Positions 34,816 to 47,034 are shown, numbered from the stretch's first letter. The stretch: 64,000 nucleotides of DNA from Mycolicibacter sinensis (GCF_001667375.1 NZ_LZIN01000033.1:62001-126000); one strand, 5' to 3'. The notes: generated by a model not told the origin, from the letters alone. A program made the numbers and translations.

Positions 34816-35232
34816 TCAAGCCAATAGCGGCTGCAGCGCGGATCGCAGGGCAGCGGCCGTCGGGACGCCGGCAGCCCGGTAGCGCTGCCGGCCGTCGGCG
34901 TCGAAGATCAGCGTGGTGGGCAGCGACAGCACCGAAAACCGGCGCGCCGCAGCGGGATCTGCGTCGATGTCGATCTCGCGGTGGGCGACGCCCAGTTCGT
35001 CGCAGACGCCGTCGACCACCCGGCGCACCCCGGCGCACGGCCCACACCACGGCGCGGAGAAGTGCACCACCGTCGGCCCGCTGGACGTCAGCCCGAGAAA
35101 CGAGGCAGCGGTGTCGTCGCCGGCGCCGGAGTCGTTGCCCGCTACCGTCCGGAGCACCCCGGCCCGGCGGTTCAGCCACCAGCCGATCACGCTCGCGAGC
35201 GCACACCCGGCGACGATCGCGATCATGCTCAC
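34816..35232 (-). CDS. thiX: Membrane-anchored thioredoxin-like protein
   Basis: The product is 138 residues and an orthologue of Rv0816c. An N-terminal hydrophobic segment (IAIVAGCALASVIGWWL) is followed by a thioredoxin domain with the WCGPC redox centre and the cis-proline loop LPTTLI. The GTG start overlaps the upstream lmeA stop (GTGA), so they are co-translated; an ATG two codons in is an alternative. It likely reduces disulfides at or near the membrane. Confidence 0.92.
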   Translation of the reverse strand: MSMIAIVAGCALASVIGWWLNRRAGVLRTVAGNDSGAGDDTAASFLGLTSSGPTVVHFSAPWCGPCAGVRRVVDGVCDELGVAHREIDIDADPAAARRFSVLSLPTTLIFDADGRQRYRAAGVPTAAALRSALQPLLA

Positions 35233-36020
35233 CGCTGGCGGAATTCCGGCAAGGTGATGGTCATGTCACCGGCGATGCCCTCGATGATCACGTCGGAGCC
35301 GCGGGCCCCCTGGCTGGTGGGAACCAGCCCGAACGGTAGCCGTTGCTGCGGCAGGCTGCTGCGGAAGGCCGCCAGCACCGCGGCCCGCTGCTCTTCGGGA
35401 ACGTGCTGGTTGGCGGTGTCCGGCCCGGTGAGCACCCCGGTCGGGGTGATCACCAGGGTGCTGTGGTCGGCGCCGGCGATCGACAGGTCCACCGCGACAC
35501 TGACCCGCTTGCCGTAGCCGGCCGGCGTGCCGGTGAACACCAGCCCGCGACTGCTGGAGATCCCCGACTCGGTGGTGCCGCCGGTGGCGTCGTTGGTCTC
35601 GCTCGGGGGCGCTTCCACCATCAGGTCGCGAATGCCCAGGTAGCGGCCCAGATACACCGATCCGATGATGATCCGGCTCTCCAGCTTGGCGACCGGGATC
35701 TTGGCGCCGGGGCGGAACCGCCAGGACGCCTCGCTCAGGTCGACCGAATGCATGGTGGCCTCCAGCATCGCCTTGCCGATCATCGGCAGCTCGACGGCGG
35801 GGGCCTTGATCTCCACCTCGTCGTAGTGATCCCGCCGCGCCTGCGGGACGAACGGGAAACCGAGGATCGCCACGAAGGGATCCGAGCCCAGGGCGGCGGC
35901 CCGGCGAACCGCCCGGGACAGTTGGTATTCGGCGTAGACGCTGGTCCCGAAATCGACTCCGGCGGCGGCGACGACCAGAGCCGTGATCACGGCCGATATC
36001 CCGATAAGCACCCTGCGCAC
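35229..36020 (-). CDS. lmeA: DUF2993 periplasmic protein, LmeA type
   Basis: The product is 263 residues and an orthologue of Rv0817c, which was named LmeA for its role in elongating the lipomannan mannan chain. [18 protein letters not shown] is an N-terminal membrane anchor or signal. The rest is a DUF2993 lipid-binding-type domain, with the conserved sequence [19 protein letters not shown]. The start is GTG at 36020, with CAGAAT six bases upstream as a leaderless -10. It is divergent from glnR. Confidence 0.9.
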   Translation of the reverse strand: MRRVLIGISAVITALVVAAAGVDFGTSVYAEYQLSRAVRRAAALGSDPFVAILGFPFVPQARRDHYDEVEIKAPAVELPMIGKAMLEATMHSVDLSEASWRFRPGAKIPVAKLESRIIIGSVYLGRYLGIRDLMVEAPPSETNDATGGTTESGISSSRGLVFTGTPAGYGKRVSVAVDLSIAGADHSTLVITPTGVLTGPDTANQHVPEEQRAAVLAAFRSSLPQQRLPFGLVPTSQGARGSDVIIEGIAGDMTITLPEFRQR

Positions 36021-36026
36021 CCGGTC

Positions 36027-36032
36027 ATTCTG
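36027..36032 (-). promoter_or_regulatory. Candidate -10 element (CAGAAT) for leaderless lmeA-thiX
   Basis: CAGAAT on the minus strand differs from TAGAAT at one base and ends six bases before the GTG at 36020. Confidence 0.35.
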
Positions 36033-36079
36033 GCAGGTCGCACGCTATCGTTAGATCACCTGGGACGCTGGAGGCCTCG

Positions 36080-37734
<1,655 letters not shown>

Positions 37735-37754
37735 GCACGGCCGCCGATCGATTT

Positions 37755-37772
37755 GTTCACCATGCGTTCACC
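37755..37772 (-). promoter_or_regulatory. pstS: Candidate phosphate-response (RegX3/PhoB-type) box upstream of pstS
   Basis: On the minus strand GGTGAAC occurs twice with a period of 11 bases (GTTCACC at 37755-37761 and 37766-37772 on the plus strand). OmpR-family phosphate regulators bind 11-bp direct repeats, and pst genes are the classical RegX3 targets. TAGGTT at 37804-37809 is a plausible -10. Confidence 0.5.
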
Positions 37773-37847
37773 TGCCGGGTGGACGCCATCCATGAGTGCC
37801 GTTTAGGTTCCGGGTGGGTTGAACCCCGGGCGAGGAAGCGAGAAGCG

Positions 37848-38957
37848 ATGAAATCCAGGACGGCGGCCTTTGCGCTGTTGACCGCCGCGGTCACGGGCCT
37901 GGGCCTGACCGGATGCGGCAGTGACGACAACGCCGGCCCGGAAACCGCCGGCGGCGCATCCAGTTCCGCCGATTGCGGCGGGAAGAACGCGCTGACCGCC
38001 GAAGGGTCGACCGCCCAGCAGAACGCGATCGCCGTGTTCAACCAGGCGTGGGGCAAGGAGTGCGCGGGCAAGAACCTGTCGTATAACCCGACCGGATCCG
38101 GTGCCGGCCGGGAACAGTTCATCGCCGGGCATGTCGACTTCGCCGGATCCGACTCGCCGCTCACCGACGCTCAGGTCTCCGCGGCAGCCGACCGGTGCGG
38201 TGGCGGCAATCCGGCGTGGCATCTGCCGCTGGTGTTCGGCCCGGTCAGCATGGCCTACCACCTCGACGGGGTCGAGCACCTGGTACTCGACGGCGACGTA
38301 CTGGCGCGGATCTTCAGCGGCGCGGTCACCAGATGGGACGACCCGGCACTGGTGGCTCTGAACCCGGGAGTGCAGTTGCCGGCCGCTCCGATCACCCCGA
38401 TCTACCGGTCGGATTCCTCGGGCACCACCGACAACTTCCAGAAGTACCTCAGCGCGGCTGCCCCGCAGAGCTGGACCAAGGGCGAGGGCAGCGAGTTCCA
38501 GGGCGGCGTCGGCGAGGGCGCGCAGAAGTCCGCCGGTGTGGTGCAGGCGGTGCAGAGCACGCCGGGCGCCATCGGGTACGTCGAGAAGGGCTTCGCCGAC
38601 CAAGCCAACCTGCAGTCCGCGATGATCGATTCCGGAGCCGGGGTGGTCGCCGCAACCGACGAAGCGGCCGGTGTTGCGATCCAGGCGGCCGGGTTCGTCG
38701 CCGAAGACAGCCACGACTTGCAACTGGACCTGCGCTCGCTCTACGGGACCCGGCAACCCGCCGCGTACCCGCTGGTGCTGGTGACCTACGAGATCGTCTG
38801 TTCCAAGGGTTATGACCCGGCCACGTCGGCGGCGGTGAAATCCTTCTTGACGACGGCGTCGACCTCCGGCCAGGACGGACTGGCGGAGGCGGGCTACGTC
38901 CGGTTGCCTGAACCGCTCAAGCGGCGACTCAGTGCTGCGATCGACGCGATTCAGTAG
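37848..38957 (+). CDS. pstS: Phosphate-binding lipoprotein PstS
   Basis: The product is 369 residues. The lipobox LTGC places the lipidated Cys at residue 23 after a basic, hydrophobic signal peptide. Phosphate-binding loops are visible as EGSTAQ, SGAGREQF, FAGSDSP and [12 protein letters not shown]. It delivers phosphate to the PstC-PstA-PhoT transporter encoded next. It is less like the other two PstS copies (NPAWHLPLVFGPVSM instead of VFGPIA-type). It starts the plus-strand operon after mshD. Confidence 0.95.
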   Translation: MKSRTAAFALLTAAVTGLGLTGCGSDDNAGPETAGGASSSADCGGKNALTAEGSTAQQNAIAVFNQAWGKECAGKNLSYNPTGSGAGREQFIAGHVDFAGSDSPLTDAQVSAAADRCGGGNPAWHLPLVFGPVSMAYHLDGVEHLVLDGDVLARIFSGAVTRWDDPALVALNPGVQLPAAPITPIYRSDSSGTTDNFQKYLSAAAPQSWTKGEGSEFQGGVGEGAQKSAGVVQAVQSTPGAIGYVEKGFADQANLQSAMIDSGAGVVAATDEAAGVAIQAAGFVAEDSHDLQLDLRSLYGTRQPAAYPLVLVTYEIVCSKGYDPATSAAVKSFLTTASTSGQDGLAEAGYVRLPEPLKRRLSAAIDAIQ

Positions 38958-38991
38958 CCGGGCCCTGCGCAACCGAAGGGGGGTCCAGCCG

Positions 38992-39942
38992 GTGACTTCG
39001 TCGACCAGCCGCTCCGCCGGGGGCCACCTGACCGACCGGGTGTTCCGCCTGATGGCCGAGGGGTCAGGCGTGTTGATCATCGTCTTGATCACTGCCGTCG
39101 GGGGCTTCCTGCTGTTGCGCGCCATCCCGGCGTTGCGGCGCAACAAGGAGAACTTCTTCACCTACGCCGGCAGCTGGGTCACCACCGACACCTCGGCGAT
39201 GCACTTCGGCATCGCCGAACTGCTGCGGGTGACGGTGTTCGTCTCACTGTTCGCCCTGCTGTTGGCCATGCCGGTGGCCTTGGGCGTGGCGGTGTACCTC
39301 GCCCAGTACGCGCCGCGGCGCCTGGTCGGGCCGCTGGCGTACCTGGTCGAACTGCTGGCCGCGGTGCCGTCGATCATCTATGGGGCGTGGGGGCTGTATG
39401 TGCTGGCGCCGCAGCTGCGGGGCAGCGCGCAATGGCTGAACGAGAATTTCGGCGGGGTGTTCCTGTTCGCCACCGGCAACGCGTCGGTCGCCGGCGGAGG
39501 GACCATCTTCACCGGCGGAATCGTGCTGGCGGTGATGATCCTGCCGATCATCACCGCGGTCACTCGCGAGGTGTTCGCGCAGACCCCCGGGGGTCAGATC
39601 GAGGCCGCGCTGGCACTGGGCGCGACTCGTTGGGAAGTGGTCAAGATGGTGATGCTGCCGTTCGGGCGATCGGGCTACATCAGCGCCGCAATGCTGGGGC
39701 TGGGGCGGGCGCTCGGTGAGACGGTCGCGCTGTTGATCATTCTCCGGGCCACCCAGAAGGCATTCGGTTGGTCGCTGTTCGACGGCGGCTCCACCTTCGC
39801 CACCAAGATCGCCGCCACCGCATCGGAGTTCAACGACCAGTACAAGGCGGGGGCCTACATCGCCGCAGGGTTGGTGCTGTTCGTACTCACCCTGGTCGTC
39901 AACGCGCTGGCGCGCGCCGCCATCACCAGGGTGCACCAGTGA
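38992..39942 (+). CDS. pstC: Phosphate ABC transporter permease PstC
   Basis: The product is 316 residues from GTG at 38992, with a GGGGGG-rich ribosome binding site. Six hydrophobic segments are visible. The permease coupling motif is [21 protein letters not shown], and [12 protein letters not shown] lies near the last helices. It forms the membrane channel with PstA. Its stop overlaps the pstA GTG (GTGA). Confidence 0.94.
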   Translation: MTSSTSRSAGGHLTDRVFRLMAEGSGVLIIVLITAVGGFLLLRAIPALRRNKENFFTYAGSWVTTDTSAMHFGIAELLRVTVFVSLFALLLAMPVALGVAVYLAQYAPRRLVGPLAYLVELLAAVPSIIYGAWGLYVLAPQLRGSAQWLNENFGGVFLFATGNASVAGGGTIFTGGIVLAVMILPIITAVTREVFAQTPGGQIEAALALGATRWEVVKMVMLPFGRSGYISAAMLGLGRALGETVALLIILRATQKAFGWSLFDGGSTFATKIAATASEFNDQYKAGAYIAAGLVLFVLTLVVNALARAAITRVHQ

Positions 39943-40853
39943 CCGCCCTACTGGATCGGCCCGTCAAGGAACGGACTTTCGCCACGGTCAGCCTGCGGCG
40001 CAGGCTGGTGAACAAGGTGGCGACGGTGCTGGTCACCCTCGCCATGGCCGCGGCGCTGGTGCCGCTGGTGTGGGTGATGTATTCGGTGATCGATCACGGC
40101 CTTCCGGCAGTCGTCTCCAGTCGCTGGTGGACGCATTCGCAGGCCGGTATGACGGCCTTCGCGCCCGGCGGCGGCGCCTACCACGCGATCGTCGGGACCC
40201 TGTTGCAAGGCGCTGTGTGCGCGGCGCTGTCGATCCCGCTCGGTGTTTTCGTGGGCATCTATCTGGTCGAATACGGTGCCGGCACCCGGCTCGGCAAGGT
40301 CGCCACCTTCATGGTCGACATCTTGACCGGGGTGCCGTCGATCGTGGCGGCGCTGTTCATCTATGCGCTGTGGGTGGCCACCCTGGGATTTCAGCGCTCC
40401 GGCTTCGCGGTTTCGCTGTCGCTGGTGCTGCTGATGGTGCCGGTGATCGTGCGGGCGACCGAAGAGATGCTCCGGATCATCCCGATGGACCTGCGGGAAG
40501 CCAGTTACGCATTGGGCGCGCCCAAGTGGAAGACCATAGTCAGCATCGTCATTCCGACCGCGCTGTCGGGAATCGTCACCGGGATCCTGCTCGCGCTGGC
40601 CCGGGTGATGGGCGAGACAGCGCCGCTGCTGATCCTGGTCGGCTACGCGCAGGCGATGAACTTCGACATGTTCCACGGCTTCATGGGATCGTTGCCGGGA
40701 ATGATGTACGACCAGACGTCGGCTGGCGCGGGCACCGGTGCGGTGCCCACCGATCGTCTCTGGGGTGCCGCGCTCACGCTGATCGTGCTGATAGGGATAC
40801 TGAACATCGCGGCGCGGTTCGGGGCAAGGGTGTTCGCGCCCAAGAAGTTCTAG
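39939..40853 (+). CDS. pstA: Phosphate ABC transporter permease PstA
   Basis: The product is 304 residues from the GTG overlapping the pstC stop. Six hydrophobic segments are visible, with the coupling motif [21 protein letters not shown] and ARVMGETAPLL near the C-terminus. It pairs with PstC. It is similar to the pstA at 45113 (YALGxPKWKTI), showing an old duplication of the permease pair. Confidence 0.94.
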   Translation: MTALLDRPVKERTFATVSLRRRLVNKVATVLVTLAMAAALVPLVWVMYSVIDHGLPAVVSSRWWTHSQAGMTAFAPGGGAYHAIVGTLLQGAVCAALSIPLGVFVGIYLVEYGAGTRLGKVATFMVDILTGVPSIVAALFIYALWVATLGFQRSGFAVSLSLVLLMVPVIVRATEEMLRIIPMDLREASYALGAPKWKTIVSIVIPTALSGIVTGILLALARVMGETAPLLILVGYAQAMNFDMFHGFMGSLPGMMYDQTSAGAGTGAVPTDRLWGAALTLIVLIGILNIAARFGARVFAPKKF

Positions 40854-40905
40854 GCTGTCCGCGATCCAACGCGAAGCGGTGGGCGATGAATAGGAGAGCT
40901 GCACG

Positions 40906-41682
40906 GTGGCTAAAAGGTTGGACCTGACCGATCTCAACATCTATTACGGGGCCTTCCATGCTGTCGCCGACGTAACGCTGTCGGTCGCGCCGCGCAGTGT
41001 CACCGCGTTCATCGGGCCGTCCGGATGCGGTAAGTCGACGGTGTTGCGCACCCTGAACCGGATGCATGAGGTCATCTCCGGTGCGCGGGTCGATGGATCG
41101 GTGCTGCTCGACGGCGAGGACATCTACGGTTCGGCGATCGATCCGGTCGGGGTGCGTAAAGCCATCGGCATGGTGTTCCAACGTCCGAACCCGTTCCCGA
41201 CGATGTCGATCCGGGACAACGTGGTGGCCGGGCTGAAATTGCAGGGTGTCCGCAACCGCCGGTTGCTCGACGAGACCGCGGAGCACTCGCTGCGCGGCGC
41301 CAACCTGTGGAACGAGGTGAAAGACCGGCTGGACAAGCCCGGCGGCGGGCTGTCCGGCGGTCAGCAGCAGCGATTGTGCATCGCCCGGGCCATCGCGGTG
41401 CAGCCCGATGTGCTCTTGATGGACGAACCCTGTTCGGCGTTGGACCCCATCTCCACGATGGCGATCGAGGAGCTGATCGCCAAGCTGAAGCAGGACTACA
41501 CCATCGTCATCGTCACGCACAACATGCAGCAGGCGGCCCGGGTCAGTGACCAGACCGCGTTTTTCAACCTCGAGGCGGTGGGCAAGCCCGGCCGGCTGAT
41601 CGAGATCGACGGCACCGAGAAGATCTTCTCCAACCCGAGCCGTCGCGAGACCGAGGACTACATCTCAGGTCGCTTCGGGTGA
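40906..41682 (+). CDS. phoT: Phosphate ABC transporter ATPase PhoT/PstB
   Basis: The product is 258 residues from GTG at 40906 after AGGAG, the same length as M. tuberculosis PhoT (Rv0820). Walker A is GPSGCGKST, the signature is LSGGQQQR and Walker B is VLLMDEP. It powers phosphate uptake. It is the only ATPase gene in this locus, which has two permease pairs and three binding proteins, so it may serve both transporters. Confidence 0.95.
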   Translation: MAKRLDLTDLNIYYGAFHAVADVTLSVAPRSVTAFIGPSGCGKSTVLRTLNRMHEVISGARVDGSVLLDGEDIYGSAIDPVGVRKAIGMVFQRPNPFPTMSIRDNVVAGLKLQGVRNRRLLDETAEHSLRGANLWNEVKDRLDKPGGGLSGGQQQRLCIARAIAVQPDVLLMDEPCSALDPISTMAIEELIAKLKQDYTIVIVTHNMQQAARVSDQTAFFNLEAVGKPGRLIEIDGTEKIFSNPSRRETEDYISGRFG

Positions 41683-41770
41683 ACCCCGGCGAACCATTGC
41701 GCATCTATCCGGTTTTTTTGCCAGCAAGAACGACTACTGTGTGGTGAGCTGCACCGCCGGGAGGGATGCT

Positions 41771-42871
41771 GTGAAGTCCAATCGTTTCGTCGTCGCGTTG
41801 AGTCTGCTGATGACGGGCCTTCTGCTGGTCGCCGGCTGCGGCAGCTCGGCGTCCTCGGACTCCGCTTCGGACATACCGGTGCAGTGCGGCGGCAAGAAGA
41901 AGCTGCTCGCCAGCGGGTCGACCGCGCAGGCTCACGCGATAGAGCAGTTCGTCTACGCCTACATTCGGGCCTGTCCGGAGTACACGCTGGATTACCGGTC
42001 CAACGGATCCGGCCAGGGGGTGGCGCAGTTCGCCAGCGGCCACACCGAGCTGGCCGGGTCCGACTCACCCTTGGACCCCTCGACGGGCGAGCCGCAACGG
42101 GTGGGCGCCCGCTGTGGATCGCCGGCCTGGCATCTGCCCACGGTCTTCGGTCCGATCGCGGTCACGTACAACGTCAGCGGTGTCGGTGAGCTCAATCTGG
42201 ACGGGCCGACGCTGGCCAAGATCTTCAACGGCAGCATCACCACGTGGAACGACCCTGCGGTGGCGGCGCTCAACAAGAGTGTCTCGCTGCCGGCCGAGCC
42301 GATCCACGTGTTGTTCCGCGCTGACTCGTCCGGCACCACCGACAATTTCCAGAAGTATCTCGACGCCGCGTCCGACGGTGCCTGGGGCAAGGGCGCCGGT
42401 AAATCCTTCAAGGGCGGTGTCGGTGTCGGCGCTACCGGGAATGACGGCAGTTCCGCGCTGCTCCGCGGCACCGAGGGTGCGATCACCTATAACGAATGGT
42501 CTTTTGCGGTCGGGCGGCAGTTGAAAATGGCCCGAATCATCACCTCGGCGGGCCCGGAACCGGTGGCGATCTCCACCGACTCGGTGGAGAAAACCATTGC
42601 CGGGGCCAAGTTCATCGGCGAGGGCAACGACCTGGTCGTCGACACCTCGTCGTTCTACCGGCCGACGGAGGCCGGGGCCTACCCGATTGTGCTGGTGACC
42701 TACGAGATCGTCTGCTCGACATACCCGAACTCCGCTACTGCGCAGGCGGTCAAGGCATTCATGAACGCGGCGATCGGTGCCGGCCAGGAGGATTTGGATC
42801 AGTACGGCTACATCCCGTTGCCGGACACGTTCCGATCAAAATTGCGGACGGCGATCGACGCGATCCAATAG
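41771..42871 (+). CDS. pstS2: Phosphate-binding lipoprotein, PstS2-like
   Basis: The product is 366 residues from GTG at 41771, after GGGAGGG. The lipobox VAGC puts the lipid-modified Cys at residue 23. It matches M. tuberculosis PstS2 in [12 protein letters not shown] and [14 protein letters not shown] segments. Phosphate loops are [14 protein letters not shown] and [12 protein letters not shown]. As in M. tuberculosis it lies directly upstream of pknD on the same strand. Confidence 0.93.
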   Translation: MKSNRFVVALSLLMTGLLLVAGCGSSASSDSASDIPVQCGGKKKLLASGSTAQAHAIEQFVYAYIRACPEYTLDYRSNGSGQGVAQFASGHTELAGSDSPLDPSTGEPQRVGARCGSPAWHLPTVFGPIAVTYNVSGVGELNLDGPTLAKIFNGSITTWNDPAVAALNKSVSLPAEPIHVLFRADSSGTTDNFQKYLDAASDGAWGKGAGKSFKGGVGVGATGNDGSSALLRGTEGAITYNEWSFAVGRQLKMARIITSAGPEPVAISTDSVEKTIAGAKFIGEGNDLVVDTSSFYRPTEAGAYPIVLVTYEIVCSTYPNSATAQAVKAFMNAAIGAGQEDLDQYGYIPLPDTFRSKLRTAIDAIQ

Positions 42872-42983
42872 CCGACCGGTCTTCGTGCGACCGGTGGTCT
42901 GCGCATGCCTTTTATTGAAATGAATTCGTGGTTCTTCTGAATTTATTTCTGACCTGGAAAGTAGCCATTCCTTAAGGTCGACC

Positions 42984-43001
42984 TGTAACCTTTAGTTAAC
43001 C
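42984..43001 (-). promoter_or_regulatory. pknD: Candidate phosphate-response box upstream of pknD
   Basis: The 217-base gap between pstS2 and pknD is AT-rich. On the minus strand GGTTAAC (43001-42995) and GGTTACA (42990-42984) repeat with an 11-base period, like the box before pstS. TAACCT at 42997-43002 on the plus strand is a possible -10 for pknD. Confidence 0.4.
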
Positions 43002-43088
43002 TGCCCTTCATCGGGACGGTGACTGCAGGTGCCCTGCAGAGAGCAAGTCGCGTCGGTGCCGCTGATGTCACCGGGTGAAGGGAGTGTT

Positions 43089-45080
43089 GTGGACAGTCGT
43101 GAGGCGAACTCGCTGGTAGGAACCCAATTCGGCCCCTATCGGCTGCTGCGGCTGCTTGGTCGTGGCGGAATGGGTGAGGTCTACGAAGCCGAAGACACCC
43201 GCAAGCGTCGGTCGGTTGCGCTGAAGCTGATCTCGCCGCCGTTGTCGGGGAATCCGCTATTTCGGGCCCGCATGCAACGAGAGGCCGATGCCGCCGGCCA
43301 GCTCAGGGAACCCCATGTGATTCCCATTTTCGATTACGGCGAGATCGACGGGCAGATGTTCGTCGCGATGCAGCTGGTCGACGGGGAGGATCTGGCCGCC
43401 GTGCTGCGGCGGACCGGCCCGCTGAATCCGGCCCGAGCGGTGGCGATCATCGATCAGGTGGCCGCCGCGCTCGACGCCGCCCACGACAACGGGGTGACGC
43501 ACCGCGACGTCAAACCCGAGAACATTCTGATCACCCACCGCGATTTCGCCTACCTTGTCGACTTCGGGATCGCGCGCGCCGCCAGCGATCCCGGCATCAC
43601 CCAGACCGGTACCACGGTGGGCACCTACAACTACATGGCCCCGGAACGGTTCGGCGCTGAGGAGGTCACCTACCGCTCCGACATCTATTCGCTGGCCTGT
43701 GTGCTCAACGAGTGCCTGACCGGGCTGCCGCCGTACCGGTCCAACAGCGTCGAGCGGCTGATCACCGCCCACCTGATGGAGCCCCCGCCGCGGCCCAGCC
43801 AGCTGCGGCCGGGCGTCGTGCCCATCGCCCTGGACCAGGTGATCGCCCGAGGCATGGCGAAAAACCCGTGGGACCGCTACAGCAGCGCCGGCGATCTGGC
43901 TCACGCGGCGCACGACGCGCTGACCGTGGCGGAGCAGCATCGGGCCGCCATGATCGTGCGGCAGGGCGAGGAAGCCAACCGTGCGGTCAGCGTCGCCGGT
44001 ATCGCGGTCGCCGGCAGATCCGATCGGCCCTCGGGTGGTTTCCGCGGGCAACCCGGTCACACCGGCGAATTCGACCCGACCATGGCCCGTCCGGTGGTGG
44101 CCGACGACTCGTGGCGGGAGCGGCCGGCACCCGAACGTCATCCGGCACCCGCTGGGTTCCAGCGCCAGTCGCTGGCCCCGGCGGCCCGGCGCAAGAGCCG
44201 ACCCAAGTGGCTGCTGCCTGCCGCGGCAGCCGCGGCGGTGCTGGCCGTCGTGGGCCTGGCCGGCGGATACGCGCTCACTCGCGAGTCGAGTCCGGCTCAG
44301 GTGGCCTCGGCGAACGGGCAGAGCGTTGTGCCGTTGGAGGGGCTGAGTTTTCGGCTCTCCCCGGGGGGCCTGGCGCTGGACCGCAATGACAACCTCTACA
44401 TCACCAATCAGAGCATGTACGGCCGGGTGCTGAAACTGGCGCCGGGATCGAACAGCCCGGAAGTGCTGCCGTTCACCGGCCTTTATGAGCCGCAGGGGGT
44501 GGCCGTCGCTGCCGACGGTTCGGTGTACGTCAGCGACTTCAACAACCGAGTGGTGAAGTTGGTGGTGGACACCGGCGAGCAGACCGAACTGCCATTCGCG
44601 GGCCTCAACTACCCCGAGGGCGTGACGGTGGATCCCCAGGGCAGCGTCTACGTCGCCGACCGCGGCAACAACAGGGTGCTCAAATTGCCGGCCGGGTCCG
44701 CCGCGCAGGTCGTGCTGCCCTTCACCGGGTTGCGTAACCCGGACGATGTCGCCGTCGACAGCGCGGGGAACGTCTACGTCACCGACACCGACAATGACCG
44801 GGTGGTGCGCCTGAACGCCGGGTCGGACGCCCAGACGGACCTGCCGTTCACCGAACTGGCCTCACCGTGGGGCGTCTCGGTGGATCGCAGCGACAACGTC
44901 TACGTCACCAACCACGAGAACCACAAGGTGTTGAAACTGGACGCCGGCACCAACAACCAGACCAAGCTGCCGTTCAGCGGCCTCAACACTCCGTTGCAGG
45001 TGGTGGTCGACGCCGACGGCGGGTTGTTCGTGGCTGACCGCGGCAACAACCGGGTGGTCAAGCTGGTCCCCGGCTCATAG
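43089..45080 (+). CDS. pknD: Transmembrane Ser/Thr protein kinase PknD with beta-propeller sensor
   Basis: The product is 663 residues from GTG at 43089, with AGGGAG upstream. The kinase domain spans roughly residues 15-280: glycine loop LLGRGGMGEVYEAEDT, catalytic loop THRDVKPENIL and DFG in LVDFGIARA. A disordered linker follows, then one membrane helix (WLLPAAAAAAVLAVVGLAGG). The exterior has six ~42-residue NHL-type repeats (GVAVDxxGxVYVxDxxNxRVVKL). In M. tuberculosis PknD senses the envelope environment and sits in the same pst block. Confidence 0.96.
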   Translation: MDSREANSLVGTQFGPYRLLRLLGRGGMGEVYEAEDTRKRRSVALKLISPPLSGNPLFRARMQREADAAGQLREPHVIPIFDYGEIDGQMFVAMQLVDGEDLAAVLRRTGPLNPARAVAIIDQVAAALDAAHDNGVTHRDVKPENILITHRDFAYLVDFGIARAASDPGITQTGTTVGTYNYMAPERFGAEEVTYRSDIYSLACVLNECLTGLPPYRSNSVERLITAHLMEPPPRPSQLRPGVVPIALDQVIARGMAKNPWDRYSSAGDLAHAAHDALTVAEQHRAAMIVRQGEEANRAVSVAGIAVAGRSDRPSGGFRGQPGHTGEFDPTMARPVVADDSWRERPAPERHPAPAGFQRQSLAPAARRKSRPKWLLPAAAAAAVLAVVGLAGGYALTRESSPAQVASANGQSVVPLEGLSFRLSPGGLALDRNDNLYITNQSMYGRVLKLAPGSNSPEVLPFTGLYEPQGVAVAADGSVYVSDFNNRVVKLVVDTGEQTELPFAGLNYPEGVTVDPQGSVYVADRGNNRVLKLPAGSAAQVVLPFTGLRNPDDVAVDSAGNVYVTDTDNDRVVRLNAGSDAQTDLPFTELASPWGVSVDRSDNVYVTNHENHKVLKLDAGTNNQTKLPFSGLNTPLQVVVDADGGLFVADRGNNRVVKLVPGS

Positions 45081-45112
45081 CGAACCGGTGACCACCGCGG
45101 TAGGCGGGTCGG

Positions 45113-46018
45113 TTAGCGCTGCCGGACCGAGGTGAGCCGGGTCGCCACCGCCGCCAGCACGGCGCTGAACGCGACGACCAGGATCAAGGTCAGCGCCGCA
45201 CCCCATACCCGGGCGTGGCCGGCGGCTTCGGGGTTGGCCAGCTCGCTGTAGATCAGCAACGGTAGTGAGGCCATGTTGTTGTGCAGGATGTCGTAGTTGA
45301 TCGAGCGGCTGTAGCCGACCAGAACCAGCACCGGCGCGGTCTCACCGACGACGCGGGCCAGGGCAAGAAAGGTTCCGGACACGATCCCGGACAAGGCGGT
45401 CGGAATCACGATCCGGATGATCGTTTTCCACTTCGGCACGCCCAACGCGTAGCTGGCCTCGCGCAGCTCGTCGGGGACCAGTCGGAGCATCTCCTCGGTG
45501 GATCGCACCACGATGGGCAGCATCAGCAGGACCAGGGCCAGGGACACGGCGAACGCGCTCTGCTCGAAACCCAGGGTGGCGATCCACAGACTGAAGACGA
45601 ACAACGACGCCACGATGGAGGGCACTCCGGCGAGCACGTCGACCATGAACGTGGTCAGCCGGGCCCACCGGCCGGATCCGTACTCGACCAAGTAGACCGC
45701 GGTCATCAGGCCGAGCGGTACCGCCAGCAGGGCCGCCACCCCGGCCTGCACCAGCGTTCCGTACAACGCGTGATAGACCCCGCCCGCCAACTCATCGGGC
45801 AATACGCCGCGCAGCGAGTGGGTCCACCAGGATGTGTGGACGATGGCCCGCCAGCCGCGCGCGATCACCACCCACAGCAGCCAGATCAGCGGCACGGTCG
45901 CGATGGCGAACGAGACCAGGAATATCAGCGCGGCAAATCGGTCTTTGATCCGGCGCTGCAGGCTGATGTGGCTGGCCTCGCGGACCTTGGCCGGCCTTTC
46001 CAGTGCGGGGGTGCTCAT
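45113..46018 (-). CDS. pstA1: Phosphate ABC transporter permease PstA (second copy)
   Basis: The product is 301 residues from ATG at 46018, which overlaps the pstC stop as ATGA. It has six hydrophobic segments; the coupling motif is [21 protein letters not shown]. By gene order (pstS3-pstC2-pstA1 facing pknD) it corresponds to M. tuberculosis PstA1. Its end faces that of pknD, with 32 bases between stops. Confidence 0.93.
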   Translation of the reverse strand: MSTPALERPAKVREASHISLQRRIKDRFAALIFLVSFAIATVPLIWLLWVVIARGWRAIVHTSWWTHSLRGVLPDELAGGVYHALYGTLVQAGVAALLAVPLGLMTAVYLVEYGSGRWARLTTFMVDVLAGVPSIVASLFVFSLWIATLGFEQSAFAVSLALVLLMLPIVVRSTEEMLRLVPDELREASYALGVPKWKTIIRIVIPTALSGIVSGTFLALARVVGETAPVLVLVGYSRSINYDILHNNMASLPLLIYSELANPEAAGHARVWGAALTLILVVAFSAVLAAVATRLTSVRQR

Positions 46019-47034
46019 CCGTTGACCTTGCCTCCGGCCACCGCGCGGGCGGCGGCGTTGACGACGAATGTTAGGACAAACAGGGCGAAGCCCGCGGCGA
46101 TGTAGGCGCCGGTCGGCAGGGGGGCGCTGAACTCGGAGGCGGCGGAGGCGATTTTGGAGGCGAACGTGTACCCGCCGTCGAATAGCGACCAATTCCCGGG
46201 GCGCGGCGCCGCGCGCAGGATGATCAGCATGGCGATCGTCTCGCCCAGGGCACGGCCCAGCCCCAGCATCGACGCGGCGATGACGCCGCTGCGACCGTAG
46301 GGCAGCACTGCTATCCGCACCACCTCCCACCGGGTGGCGCCCAGTGCCTGGGCCGCCTCGATGTGTGCGGTCGGCGTCTGTCGGAACACTTCGCGGGCTA
46401 CCGAGGTGATGATCGGCAGGATCATCACCGCCAGGACGATTCCGCCGGTGAAAATCGTGCCGCCGCCGGCCAGGGACACGTTGCCCTTGGCGAACAGGGG
46501 CAGCCAGCCCAGATGATTGTTGAGGAATCGCGCCACCGGATACAGCATCGGCGCCAGCACGAAGATCCCCCACAGCCCGAAGATGATGGACGGGACCGCC
46601 GCCAACAGGTCGATCATCACGCCGAACGGCCGCGACAGTTGGCGCGGCGCATACCGGGTGATGAATACCGCGATGCTGACCGAGACCGGCACCGCCAGCG
46701 CCAACGCGAGCAGCGAGCTCAATACCGTCACCATCAGCAGGTCCCGGATCCCGAACGCCAGACCGCCGGCGCCGCCGGTGCTGAAAGTGGCGGCGGTGAA
46801 GAAATTCGCGGTGTTCGCGCGCAGTGAGGGCACGGCGCGAATCAGCAGGAAGACAGCGATCAGAGCGATCGCGACGACGACCGTCGAACCGGCCGCCACC
46901 GCGATCGCCCGAAAGATCCGTTCCCCCAGGGACCCGCTCGTCCTGCCGGCCACTTCGGGTAACGACGAGTTCGAGTTGTCGTCAGTCCGGCGAAAACGGC
47001 CTCCATCCCGAGGTGACCGTTGACGAACGGTCAC
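46015..47034 (-). CDS. pstC2: Phosphate ABC transporter permease PstC (second copy)
   Basis: The product is 339 residues from GTG at 47034, overlapping the pstS3 stop (GTGA). A longer cytoplasmic N-terminus (about 35 residues, Ser/Arg-rich) precedes six hydrophobic segments. The coupling motif is [21 protein letters not shown], followed by [12 protein letters not shown]. It pairs with the downstream PstA. Confidence 0.93.
   Translation of the reverse strand: MTVRQRSPRDGGRFRRTDDNSNSSLPEVAGRTSGSLGERIFRAIAVAAGSTVVVAIALIAVFLLIRAVPSLRANTANFFTAATFSTGGAGGLAFGIRDLLMVTVLSSLLALALAVPVSVSIAVFITRYAPRQLSRPFGVMIDLLAAVPSIIFGLWGIFVLAPMLYPVARFLNNHLGWLPLFAKGNVSLAGGGTIFTGGIVLAVMILPIITSVAREVFRQTPTAHIEAAQALGATRWEVVRIAVLPYGRSGVIAASMLGLGRALGETIAMLIILRAAPRPGNWSLFDGGYTFASKIASAASEFSAPLPTGAYIAAGFALFVLTFVVNAAARAVAGGKVNG

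Noticed and set aside
41680..41700. Direct repeat GTGAACC/GCGAACC upstream of pstS2 as a phosphate box
   Set aside because: The period is 10 rather than 11 bases, it overlaps the phoT stop, and one copy is imperfect.
45081..45112. Possible bidirectional terminator between pknD and pstA1
   Set aside because: Only a five-base AACCG/CGGTT stem is apparent, with no U-run; too weak to list as a feature.
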